From assembly GCA_015486895.1 (NCBI GenBank), contig WFQT01000314.1:1-6855 (forward strand): a stretch of DNA of 6,855 nucleotides. Direction: 5' to 3'. The DNA comes from Anaerolineae bacterium (lineage in GTDB: Bacteria > Chloroflexota > Anaerolineae > JAADDB01). The position numbers were made by a program, and so were the translations under genes. Numbering within the stretch: the stretch's first letter is position 1; each line of letters starts with the position of its first letter. Of this stretch, positions 1 through 5,395 are shown piece after piece. The notes beneath the pieces were generated by a model that ran no database searches, was not told where the DNA came from, and saw only the letters and a program-made list of their open reading frames with translations.

Positions 1-69
1 ATATCGAGCCGGAATAAGAAGCTGGAGTCGGGGGGAAATGACGTTTTAGGCTCGACTTAACTATCTTCA

Positions 70-126
70 CCACAGATTGCACGGATTAACACAGATTTTT
101 TCTTTGCTTTTCGACTCCAATCTGTG
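70..126. repeat. CACAGATT-type short periodic repeat with inverted copy
   Basis: CACAGATT at 71-78, CACGGATT at 80-87 and CACAGATT at 90-97 follow one another at steps of 9 and 10 bases. The exact inverted copy AATCTGTG lies at 119-126, so the 90-97 and 119-126 copies can pair across a 21-base loop. Another ACAGATT occurs at 151-157. The spacing and word resemble intergenic repeats I associate with several environmental bacterial groups; that family assignment is from memory and not tested. Confidence 0.6.
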
Positions 127-186
127 CAGTCATCTGACTATTGCTCTTTTACAGATTGTTGTCACAATCATGTTCACCGTTTTTCG

Positions 187-286
187 GCGACTGGAAGTCG
201 TAGCAATGCCTGCAAAGTCGCCCTCCGGTGACTGGATTCCAACCTGCGCAGGCAGGTTTCGCAATTGTTGTCGCGATTTCAATCGC
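187..286. repeat. Composite inverted-repeat element (MITE/REP-like)
   Basis: Four small palindromes follow each other: CGACT-GGA-AGTCG (188-200), AGTCGCC-CTCC-GGTGACT with one G.U pair (216-233), AACCTG-CGCAGG-CAGGTT (241-258, containing the perfect palindrome CCTGCGCAGG at 243-252), and GCGATT-TC-AATCGC (273-286). The left part (GCGACTGGAAGTCG, then GCAATGCCTGC) resembles the reverse complement of the right part (GCGATTGAAATCGC, then CAATTGCGAAACCTGC), so the whole is an imperfect large inverted repeat. It does not look coding. Confidence 0.55.
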
Positions 287-415
287 TGTTTTGCCTCAAA
301 CTCTTTTGACCCTTTAGCTTTTTCCCCCTTATTTCCTCAAGAAATTTGCTACTTCCTGTAAGAAATCCTCCCTGCTGTGAGACTAATTTTAATGAATCCC
401 TATATTCCCATTTTA

Positions 416-423
416 GAGAGGAG
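416..423 (+). promoter_or_regulatory. Ribosome binding site that fixes the start at 428
   Basis: GAGAGGAG ends four bases before ATG 428. The upstream in-frame starts, GTG 377 and ATG 392, lack a comparable purine stretch, so the shorter protein is preferred. Confidence 0.7.
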
Positions 424-427
424 TGCT

Positions 428-1672
428 ATGGAAACCTCGTACATCTACGATTGGAACAAGGATGGACCTGGTATCGGCAAGTTGCCGCGTGTTGTCATTT
501 GGGACGAGACATTGCGTGATGGATTGCAATCCCCTTCTGTTGTAGAACCTTCTCTTTCTGAGAAGCTCTCTATCCTGCGATTGTTAACTAAGATCGGTGT
601 TCAGGGAGCTGATCTGGGCTTGCCAGGTGCCAGTCAACGCCAACGTGACCATGTTGCAGCGCTGGTAGGGGTCATCGTGGAGGAAAAGTTGCCAATTTTC
701 CCTTACGCTGCTGCTCGTACCCTCCGTAGTGACATCGAGCCTATCGCTGATATTGCCCAGAAGAACGGCATTCAGATGGGCGCCGCTATTTTCGTTGGTA
801 CCAGCTTTGTACGCCAGTATGTAGAGTCATGGACGCTGGACTGGATTCTCCATCAGGTAGAGGATAGCCTTAGTTTCGCCGTTGCTGAGGGTCTACTGCC
901 ACTCTTTGTCACCGAAGATACGACTCGCTCAGCTCCAGAAACGCTAGGAGCGATTTATCGGACAGCGGTGGAAAGTGGTGCTTCCCATGTGTATGTGTGC
1001 GATACGGTTGGACACGCGACGCCCGACGGCGCGAGAGCAGTGATTCGCCATATCCGCAGCGTCGTCGGCCCGGATATTGGCATCACTTGGCATGGTCACA
1101 ACGACCGGGGATTGGCGTTGGCCAACGCTCTAGCCGCGATCGAGGGAGGGGCCAATGTCATTGATGGTACAGTGCTGGGTATTGGTGAGCGGTTGGGCAA
1201 CACGCCTATCGGGCTGCTTTTGCTGAATCTAAAGCTGCTTGGTTGGTTAGACTCTGATCTGAAGACGCTGCCTGAACTGTGTCATTTAGTGAGTGAGGCT
1301 ACCAGGGTGGCCATTCCGCCTAACTACCCGGCATTAGGACGAGATGCTTTTCGCACCAGCACTGGGGTGCACGCAGCGGCTATCGTTAAGGCATTGGAAA
1401 AAGGAGACAATGGGTTGGCCGACCGGGTTTACTCGGGTGTGCCGGCGGCATGGTTGGGACGGGAACAGGAAATCCAGATTGGGCCCATGAGCGGACGTTC
1501 CAATGTGATTTACTGGCTACGCCAGCGGGGTATTCAGCTTAATGATGGGCAAGTGGATCAACTGTTGAATTGGGCGAAGGCGTTGAGACGGGTGCTGCAA
1601 GACTCTGAAATTGAGGCGTTCCTGGAAGCTCGTACCAAAGAGCAACCTTTAGCTGCTGCCGGAGGTGCGTAA
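428..1672 (+). CDS. 2-isopropylmalate synthase-like acyltransferase (DRE-TIM/HMGL family, no regulatory domain)
   Basis: A 414-residue enzyme of the DRE-TIM metallolyase family, which condenses acetyl-CoA with a 2-keto acid (leucine, homocitrate and citramalate pathways). The nucleotide-independent signature DETLRDGLQ is at residues 26-34 (metal ligand D26, catalytic-type R30). HGHND at 222-226 supplies the two metal histidines, and GIGERLGN at 251-258 supplies the usual Asn. A later GVHAAAIVK motif (313-321) matches the post-barrel subdomain of this family. The chain ends soon after this subdomain, so the C-terminal LeuA dimer domain that binds leucine in standard isopropylmalate synthases (around 500 residues) is absent; leucine feedback is therefore not expected. 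The GLQ after RDG differs from the GEQ usual in LeuA and recalls HMG-CoA lyase. The keto-acid substrate cannot be read from sequence. First gene of a tightly coupled operon. Confidence 0.85.
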   Translation: METSYIYDWNKDGPGIGKLPRVVIWDETLRDGLQSPSVVEPSLSEKLSILRLLTKIGVQGADLGLPGASQRQRDHVAALVGVIVEEKLPIFPYAAARTLRSDIEPIADIAQKNGIQMGAAIFVGTSFVRQYVESWTLDWILHQVEDSLSFAVAEGLLPLFVTEDTTRSAPETLGAIYRTAVESGASHVYVCDTVGHATPDGARAVIRHIRSVVGPDIGITWHGHNDRGLALANALAAIEGGANVIDGTVLGIGERLGNTPIGLLLLNLKLLGWLDSDLKTLPELCHLVSEATRVAIPPNYPALGRDAFRTSTGVHAAAIVKALEKGDNGLADRVYSGVPAAWLGREQEIQIGPMSGRSNVIYWLRQRGIQLNDGQVDQLLNWAKALRRVLQDSEIEAFLEARTKEQPLAAAGGA

Positions 1673-3006
1673 TGGTGATGAGTTTAGCAGAAAAGATTAT
1701 TGCTGCCCATGCTGGCCTCTCGGAAGTCCGCCCCGGCGACGTAGTCATGGTGCATCCTGATCTGGTCTTGGCCAACGAGCTATCTGGCATCCTGGCCATT
1801 GAGGTCTTCCAGCATCATGGTAACGGGCGGCTTTTTGATCCGGAGCAATGGGTCTTTGTGCCCGATCACTTTGTGCCGGCACGAGATATTCGGGCCGCGG
1901 ATATTGCTCGTCGTTTTCGCGACTTTGCCTACGAGCACGGTATTCGCAAGTACTACGAGTTGGGCCGTGGTGGTATTGAGCATGTTCTTTTGCCGGAGGA
2001 AGGGTTGATCTGGCCGGGCGCCCTGATCATGGGTGGTGATTCCCACACTTGCACTTATGGCGCTTTAGGCGCTTTTGCTGTGGGCGTTGGCAGCACGGAC
2101 TTGGCGGCATTGATGCTAAGCGGGCAACTCTGGCTATCGGTACCGGAGACGGTGAAGATCGTGTTTCGGGGCTTCCCCGGTCCTTGGGTTGAAGGCAAGG
2201 ATTTGATCCTGTACACCTTAGGACAGATTGGGGCCGATGGAGCTCATGGTCAGGTTATGGAGTTTCATGGCGATTTGCTGCACCAGTTGTCGTCAGCGGA
2301 TCGCTTTACTTTGTGCAACATGGCTGTGGAAGGAGGTGCCATGACTGGCATTATTCCTCCGGATGATGTGACGTGGAACTATCTGACGGAACATCGCTCG
2401 GCGGGTCTTCTTCCAGACGTGTCGTTTGCATCGTCGGGGGCAGCGCACAAAGTGATCGAAATTGATATTTCCGGTTTGGAGCCTCAGGTCGCGGTGCCTT
2501 TCTCCCCGGCCAATAGTGTTCCTATCAGTCAGGTCGGTGATGTGGCCCTGGATCAGGTGATGATTGGTTATTGCACCAATGGCCGCTTGCAGGACTTGCG
2601 CCGAGCAGCGGGAATTCTTGTGGGGCATAAAGTGCACCCTCATACCCGATTGTTGATCACCCCTGGATCGCAGCGAGTCTATCGTCAAGCGTTGGCGGAA
2701 GGGCTCTTGGACATCTTTTTGGATGCTGGGGCTATGATCTCACCGCCCAGTTGTGGCGCTTGCCTTGGTGGCCATTTAGGCGTGCTCGGTGCCGGAGAGG
2801 TCGCGCTTTCGACGACCAACCGCAATTTTGTCGGTCGGGTTGGGCATGTCGACAGCCGTGTGTATCTTGCTAACCCAGTGGTGGCAGCGGCATCGGCGGT
2901 GGCCGGGCGCATTGTGGGTGTGGACGCTTTGCCCGGCGTTGAGGAAGCATTGCTGGAACCGACTGTAAGCGCTGTCTGGCAGCGTTCAATGGAGGCAGTT
3001 TCATGA
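1672..3006 (+). CDS. leuC: 3-isopropylmalate dehydratase / homoaconitase-type large subunit
   Basis: A 444-residue [4Fe-4S] hydro-lyase subunit of the aconitase superfamily, short archaeal-like LeuC2/HacA type. With the small subunit it should isomerise a 2-substituted malate to the 3-substituted form in the cytoplasm. Visible motifs are PDHFVP (64-69), GGDSHTCTYGALGAF (121-135), GVGSTD (138-143) and the three cluster cysteines C301, C361 and C364 in GYCTNGR and CGAC. The residue before C301 is Tyr, where Ser or Thr is usual. The start ATG overlaps the previous stop codon (TAATG), with GGAGGT at 1661-1666 five bases upstream; a second ATG at 1678 is possible but is worse spaced. The stop overlaps the next start (ATGA). 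Family assignment is firm; the substrate (isopropylmalate, homocitrate, dimethylmalate, methylmalate) is open. Confidence 0.9.
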   Translation: MVMSLAEKIIAAHAGLSEVRPGDVVMVHPDLVLANELSGILAIEVFQHHGNGRLFDPEQWVFVPDHFVPARDIRAADIARRFRDFAYEHGIRKYYELGRGGIEHVLLPEEGLIWPGALIMGGDSHTCTYGALGAFAVGVGSTDLAALMLSGQLWLSVPETVKIVFRGFPGPWVEGKDLILYTLGQIGADGAHGQVMEFHGDLLHQLSSADRFTLCNMAVEGGAMTGIIPPDDVTWNYLTEHRSAGLLPDVSFASSGAAHKVIEIDISGLEPQVAVPFSPANSVPISQVGDVALDQVMIGYCTNGRLQDLRRAAGILVGHKVHPHTRLLITPGSQRVYRQALAEGLLDIFLDAGAMISPPSCGACLGGHLGVLGAGEVALSTTNRNFVGRVGHVDSRVYLANPVVAAASAVAGRIVGVDALPGVEEALLEPTVSAVWQRSMEAVS

Positions 3007-3557
3007 TCGAAGGGCAGGTTTGGAAGTATGGTGATAATGTTGACACAGACGTGATTTTGCCGGGCCGTTATGTCTCTTTGACAGACCCTGCTGATTTAGC
3101 CGTTCATTGTCTGGAGGACCTGGATCCTCATTTTGCTAAAGAGGTCCAGCCAGGAGACATCATTGTGGCCAACTGGAATTTCGGCAGTGGCAGCTCACGG
3201 GAGGTAGCGCCATTGGCCATCCAGGGGAGTGGTATTAGTTGTATTGTTGCTGCTAGCTTCGCTCCTATTTTCTACCGCAACGCCATTAACATCGGCTTGC
3301 CAATCTTGGTGTCTCCGCAAACGGCTCTCACGGCGGAGAAAGGGGATTTGTTGCGGTTGGACTTGACTTCCGGCCTGGTTGAAAACGTGACGCGCTGTTT
3401 ACGCTTTCGAGCTGAACCTTTTCCACCATTACTGCATAAAATAGTGTCATCAGGTGGTTTGTTACCATATTTGACGAACAATCGTTATGTTGCTAAAATA
3501 GAAGGAGTAACTCATGCCAGTCCAGTTAGGAATCAGGCAACCCCCTATGGCTATTGA
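3003..3557 (+). CDS. leuD: 3-isopropylmalate dehydratase / homoaconitase-type small subunit
   Basis: A 184-residue swivelling-domain partner of the preceding large subunit. The N-terminus WKYGDNVDTDVILPGRY (7-23) is typical of archaeal-type LeuD/HacB, as is YRNAINIGLP (91-100). ATG 3003 overlaps the large-subunit stop and has GGAGG at 2991-2995. Two positions usually conserved differ: the substrate loop after GRY reads YVSLTD (23-28), where leucine/lysine-pathway relatives have YL-x-T-type sequences, and the phosphate/carboxylate-binding motif reads GSGSSREVAP (61-70) instead of GCGSSREHAP. The recognisable domain ends near GGLLPYLTNN (151-160). The last 24 or so residues are a tail that covers the ribosome binding site and first codons of the next gene. 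The altered loop may signal a non-standard substrate; this is inference. Confidence 0.88.
   Translation: MIEGQVWKYGDNVDTDVILPGRYVSLTDPADLAVHCLEDLDPHFAKEVQPGDIIVANWNFGSGSSREVAPLAIQGSGISCIVAASFAPIFYRNAINIGLPILVSPQTALTAEKGDLLRLDLTSGLVENVTRCLRFRAEPFPPLLHKIVSSGGLLPYLTNNRYVAKIEGVTHASPVRNQATPYGY
3501..3507 (+). promoter_or_regulatory. Internal ribosome binding site inside leuD
   Basis: GAAGGAG lies six bases before ATG 3514, inside the 3' end of the small-subunit gene. It supports the start at 3514 over ATG 3547, which has only a weak AGG-type sequence upstream and would almost abolish the overlap. Confidence 0.65.
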
Positions 3558-4209
3558 CATTACTGATTCGGATGCAATTACACAAGCTGCTGCCGCTCTC
3601 GCCGCGGGAGGGCTAATTCTTTACCCAACTGGTTGTATTTATGCACTTTTCGCCCGTGCTGATTCTCAGCAGGCGGTAGAGCGACTGCGTCGCGTGAAAA
3701 ACCGGCCGCTGCAACAAGGTGTCTCTTTGGTGGTCCCCCCCGAGGTCTTGCCTCAGTATGCCGACGTTGGGCGCTGGTTAGTAAACGAGTTGCGGCATAT
3801 TTACCAGTGGCCGGTGGGGCTCCTTTTCCCTGCTCTGCCCTCTGTGCCCTCCACGGTAGTTATAGATGGCAAAGTGCTTAATCTATGGTATGATGCTTAT
3901 CCACCGTTGCGTCGTCTATGGGAGACTGCCGGGCGCATTCCCATTGCCGGAACCTCGGCGAATCTGCGCGGCCGGCCAGGACATTACACATTCAACGGTA
4001 GTTGGAAAGCACTAAACCGTTATGTTGATGTCGGCGTGCAGGCGGAAGAGCCGATGGCGTATCAAAACTCGACGACTCTCATCGATATGGAGGCCTCGCC
4101 GCCTGAGGTCTTTCGCTTAGGAGCGGTTTCCGTGGAAGAAGTGCAGCGGTTTATTCTTCCGGAAGCTGTTGCTTCGCAGCAAATGCGGATAGCACGTTCG
4201 GCGCCCTGA
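3514..4209 (+). CDS. Divergent Sua5/YciO/YrdC-domain protein (threonylcarbamoyl-AMP synthase-like)
   Basis: A 231-residue protein with the YrdC fold pattern. Members such as TsaC/Sua5 make threonylcarbamoyl-AMP from threonine, bicarbonate and ATP for tRNA t6A, while the HypF YrdC domain acts on a carbamoylated substrate. Visible family features are AGGLILYPTG (31-40), KNRP (62-65, the conserved Lys/Arg pair), QQGVSLVV (67-74, like the KGLILI region of E. coli YrdC), WPVGLLFPA (99-107, where PGPVT-like sequence is usual), GTSAN (146-150), STTLID (186-191) and VFRLGAVS (199-206). The usual PTDTVYGLG or PTEAVFGVG is replaced by PTGCIYALF. No C-terminal Sua5 domain is present. It overlaps the small subunit by 44 bases in another frame, so it is probably cotranslated. 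Housekeeping t6A synthesis is the default; a role tied to the LeuACD-like enzymes is speculative. Confidence 0.75.
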   Translation: MPVQLGIRQPPMAIDITDSDAITQAAAALAAGGLILYPTGCIYALFARADSQQAVERLRRVKNRPLQQGVSLVVPPEVLPQYADVGRWLVNELRHIYQWPVGLLFPALPSVPSTVVIDGKVLNLWYDAYPPLRRLWETAGRIPIAGTSANLRGRPGHYTFNGSWKALNRYVDVGVQAEEPMAYQNSTTLIDMEASPPEVFRLGAVSVEEVQRFILPEAVASQQMRIARSAP

Positions 4210-4225
4210 TTCAAGTCCTGAGATA

Positions 4226-4245
4226 ATTGCTGTCTTAGTAGCAAT
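4226..4245. repeat. Small hairpin just after the operon
   Basis: ATTGCT (4226-4231) and AGCAAT (4240-4245) form a 6-bp AT-rich stem with an 8-base loop, 17 bases after the stop codon. There is no T-run behind it, so it is not a convincing terminator. Confidence 0.35.
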
Positions 4246-4280
4246 ACGCTCTCATCTATTGCCACCAGCCGCCTACGGCG

Positions 4281-4330
4281 TCTACCACCTCTTCTCTTGC
4301 CCGTAGTTGAGCGAGGGAAGAGGTGGTAGA
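4281..4330. repeat. 14-bp perfect inverted repeat
   Basis: TCTACCACCTCTTC (4281-4294) is the exact reverse complement of GAAGAGGTGGTAGA (4317-4330), with a 22-base loop. The right arm is followed by A residues, not T, and the left arm has no T-run on the minus strand, so neither orientation looks like a Rho-independent terminator. A small hairpin of CGCC and GGCG precedes it at 4270-4280. Confidence 0.75.
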
Positions 4331-4356
4331 AAAACAAATAACGGCAGCATTAGATT

Positions 4357-4418
4357 CCCTCTCCCAATTTTGGGAGAGGGCGGGAACGTCGAACGTAGTG
4401 AGACAGGAAAGGAGAGGG
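4357..4418. repeat. CCTCTCCC-type palindrome with third arm
   Basis: CCCTCTCCCAA (4357-4367) and TTGGGAGAGGG (4370-4380) make a perfect 11-base inverted repeat around TT. The sequence GGAGAGGG recurs at 4411-4418, so the left arm can pair with either right-hand copy. CCCTCTCCC/GGGAGAGGG elements with a trailing GAGGG copy are common intergenic repeats in environmental bacteria (family memory, not tested). Confidence 0.7.
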
Positions 4419-4442
4419 CTAAATTAACGGCCATGAGATGGT

Positions 4443-4458
4443 TCCTATGAAAATAGGA
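4443..4458. repeat. Hairpin with GAAA tetraloop
   Basis: TCCTAT (4443-4448), GAAA (4449-4452) and ATAGGA (4453-4458) form a perfect 6-bp stem closed by a GNRA-type tetraloop. It directly abuts the CGCTGRT array. Confidence 0.5.
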
Positions 4459-4495
4459 CGCTGATCAGCGCTGGTGCACGCTGGTAAACGCTGAT
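4459..4495. repeat. CGCTGRT array with exact 10-base period
   Basis: CGCTGAT, CGCTGGT, CGCTGGT and CGCTGAT begin at 4459, 4469, 4479 and 4489, exactly ten bases apart. The outer copies share A and the inner ones G at the variable place. One copy per helical turn puts all copies on one face of the DNA. The element is non-coding. Confidence 0.7.
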
Positions 4496-4556
4496 CTCAA
4501 ATATATTACTCTGGCAATACGAAGATTCCTGTTGTTAAACCCGATTCATACTAAAG

Positions 4557-4574
4557 GGCGAATCATTATTCGCC
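4557..4574. repeat. GGCGAAT palindrome
   Basis: GGCGAAT (4557-4563), CATT, ATTCGCC (4568-4574): perfect 7-bp arms with a 4-base loop, flanked by G and T that can add a wobble pair. Resembles the widespread GGGCGAAT...ATTCGCCC intergenic repeat (from memory). Confidence 0.65.
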
Positions 4575-4653
4575 TCTATAGCCTCCATTCCTATTACCGT
4601 ATCATTGCCCCTTGAACAGGCTATCCCTAACCTTACACAGAGATTTTCATCCG

Positions 4654-4695
4654 CTGTGGTGTGCCTGTCTGCGTGCCCGCACAGGCAGGCCACAG
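4654..4695. repeat. Long imperfect palindrome, CCTGTCTGCG/CGCACAGG type
   Basis: Inner stem TGCCTG (4662-4667) with CAGGCA (4682-4687), then a TC bulge, then TGCG (4670-4673) with CGCA (4678-4681) around the loop TGCC. Outside lie CTGTGG (4654-4659) and CCACAG (4690-4695), which also pair, separated by a G.U and a mismatch. In total 16 Watson-Crick pairs over 42 bases. There is no T-run, and it looks like a REP/MITE-type element. Confidence 0.7.
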
Positions 4696-4785
4696 ACTAA
4701 TGCCGACTCCTATCTTGGTACTATAGTTTTCCATTGATTCCCATCGCCAATGGTGCAACGATTACTTTTGCTCTCGCGAACGAAT

Positions 4786-4800
4786 AGGTGCGTCGCACCT
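4786..4800. repeat. AGGTGCG-T-CGCACCT palindrome
   Basis: AGGTGCG (4786-4792) and CGCACCT (4794-4800) are exact inverted arms around a single T. The centre is too short to fold as a full hairpin in RNA, so a DNA-level role (a protein site) or a relic repeat is equally possible. Confidence 0.5.
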
Positions 4801-4917
4801 CTGTGAAGGTTAGTGAAGGCTGCTACTTTGTCGCCTGCTGCTTCGGGTGCCGGATGGGTTTTTTATAGGTCAAGATTGTTGTCGGTCTCCGGAATCGTAC
4901 TTGAGGTAGAGCCCTTT

Positions 4918-4945
4918 TTGCTGGTAGCGGAAAATTGGCTAAAAT
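4918..4945 (+). promoter_or_regulatory. Possible sigma70-type promoter for the zinc-finger/lspA genes
   Basis: TTGCTG (4918-4923), 16-base spacer, TAAAAT (4940-4945; five of six match TATAAT). An overlapping TATGAT lies at 4945-4950. The -35 box matches only three of six positions, so this is weak. Confidence 0.3.
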
Positions 4946-4992
4946 ATGATGTTACATTGTGTTGAGTCGATGGGGTAAGGGACGAGTGAGGG

Positions 4993-5343
4993 ATGACCAT
5001 GACCAAAGATGATGCTCGATTGCGTAGGAAGTTGGTGGAGGAGCGGGAGCGCCTGTTGACTATTCTCGCCCATCATCAGGTAGAAGCACAGCCTAATGTG
5101 GGCCTGGGTAACCACATGGCCGATGATGCTAGCCGGGCTTTTGACCAAACACGGGAATTGACATTGTACCGCCAATCACAGAAGACGTTGCGGGATGTCG
5201 ATGATGCTTTGGCCAAGATGGATAACGGAACGTATGGCATCTGTGAGCGTTGCGGTAAGCCCATTGACTTCGCCCGGCTGAAAGCGATTCCGTGGGCGCG
5301 CCATTGCTTAGATTGTCAGATGAGGCTGGATCAGGGGCACTGA
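4993..5343 (+). CDS. DksA/TraR-family C4 zinc-finger protein
   Basis: A 116-residue protein with the DksA/TraR architecture: an N-terminal helical, charged coiled-coil segment (about 5-27), an acidic region with ADDASRAFDQTREL (43-56), a second helix, and a C-terminal C4 zinc finger with C84, C87, C105 and C108 (CERC and CLDC). Family members bind in the RNA polymerase secondary channel or are uncharacterised relatives such as B. subtilis YlyA/YteA; whether this one binds polymerase is unknown. The start is uncertain by two codons: ATG 4999 has GAGGG (4988-4992) at six bases, while ATG 4993 relies on AAGGGA (4977-4982). lspA follows after 52 bases, an arrangement also known from ylyA-lspA in Bacillus. 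Confidence 0.85.
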   Translation: MTMTKDDARLRRKLVEERERLLTILAHHQVEAQPNVGLGNHMADDASRAFDQTRELTLYRQSQKTLRDVDDALAKMDNGTYGICERCGKPIDFARLKAIPWARHCLDCQMRLDQGH

Positions 5344-5395
5344 CGCTATAGGCCTTCTTGGCTTGTTCTGATTTCTGAAAATTGGAGGTAAACTA

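Larger units (their letters stand above)
1..427. other. Leader/intergenic region rich in small repeats
   Basis: No convincing gene lies here. The first 60 bases could hold the 3' end of an upstream gene: reading from base 1 is open until TAA at 58-60, from base 2 until TAG at 47-49, and from base 3 until TAA at 15-17. There are too few residues to recognise anything. TCGAGCC (4-10) and GGCTCGA (49-55) form a wide 7-bp inverted repeat. The rest holds the CACAGATT repeat (70-126), a composite inverted repeat (187-286) and a pyrimidine-rich tract (about 299-340). I see no promoter with both a good -35 and a good -10 box for the operon starting at 428. Confidence 0.6.
4210..4992. other. Gene-free region with many palindromic elements
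   Basis: I find no plausible gene in these 783 bases on either strand. Instead, at least six different inverted repeats and one 10-base periodic array follow each other (listed separately). CCATTG (4731-4736) and CAATGG (4748-4753) form a further weak one. A T6 run at 4859-4864 has no stable stem before it. No clear intrinsic terminator for the upstream operon could be identified; the promoter candidate for the next gene is at the right end. Confidence 0.7.

Noticed and set aside
306..334. TTGACC as a -35 box for the operon
   Set aside because: At 17 bases distance the sequence is TTATTT, which matches the -10 consensus at only two of six positions.
77..361. 94-codon open reading frame before the operon
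   Set aside because: It runs through the CACAGATT repeat and the composite inverted repeat, has no ribosome binding site or recognisable domain, and its composition (many Cys, Phe, Arg) looks like translated repeat DNA.
377..427. In-frame N-terminal extension from GTG 377 or ATG 392, rich in Leu and Ile (possible leader peptide of an attenuator)
   Set aside because: It is in frame with the synthase gene without a stop, lacks a good ribosome binding site and has no terminator/antiterminator pair after it. ATG 428 has a strong site.
4062..4337. 91-codon minus-strand open reading frame over the end of the YrdC-like gene
   Set aside because: It is antisense to a gene with clear family motifs, extends into the palindromic region, is arginine-rich and has no recognisable domain.
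4835..4866. Possible intrinsic terminator ending in the T-run at 4859-4864
   Set aside because: I could not build a stable GC-rich stem immediately before the T-run; TGCTTCGGGTGCCGG pairs only partially.
4210..4992. CRISPR array or tRNA/rRNA gene in the long gap
   Set aside because: The repeats are different palindromes with no regular repeat-spacer pattern, and I saw no tRNA-like cloverleaf or rRNA sequence.
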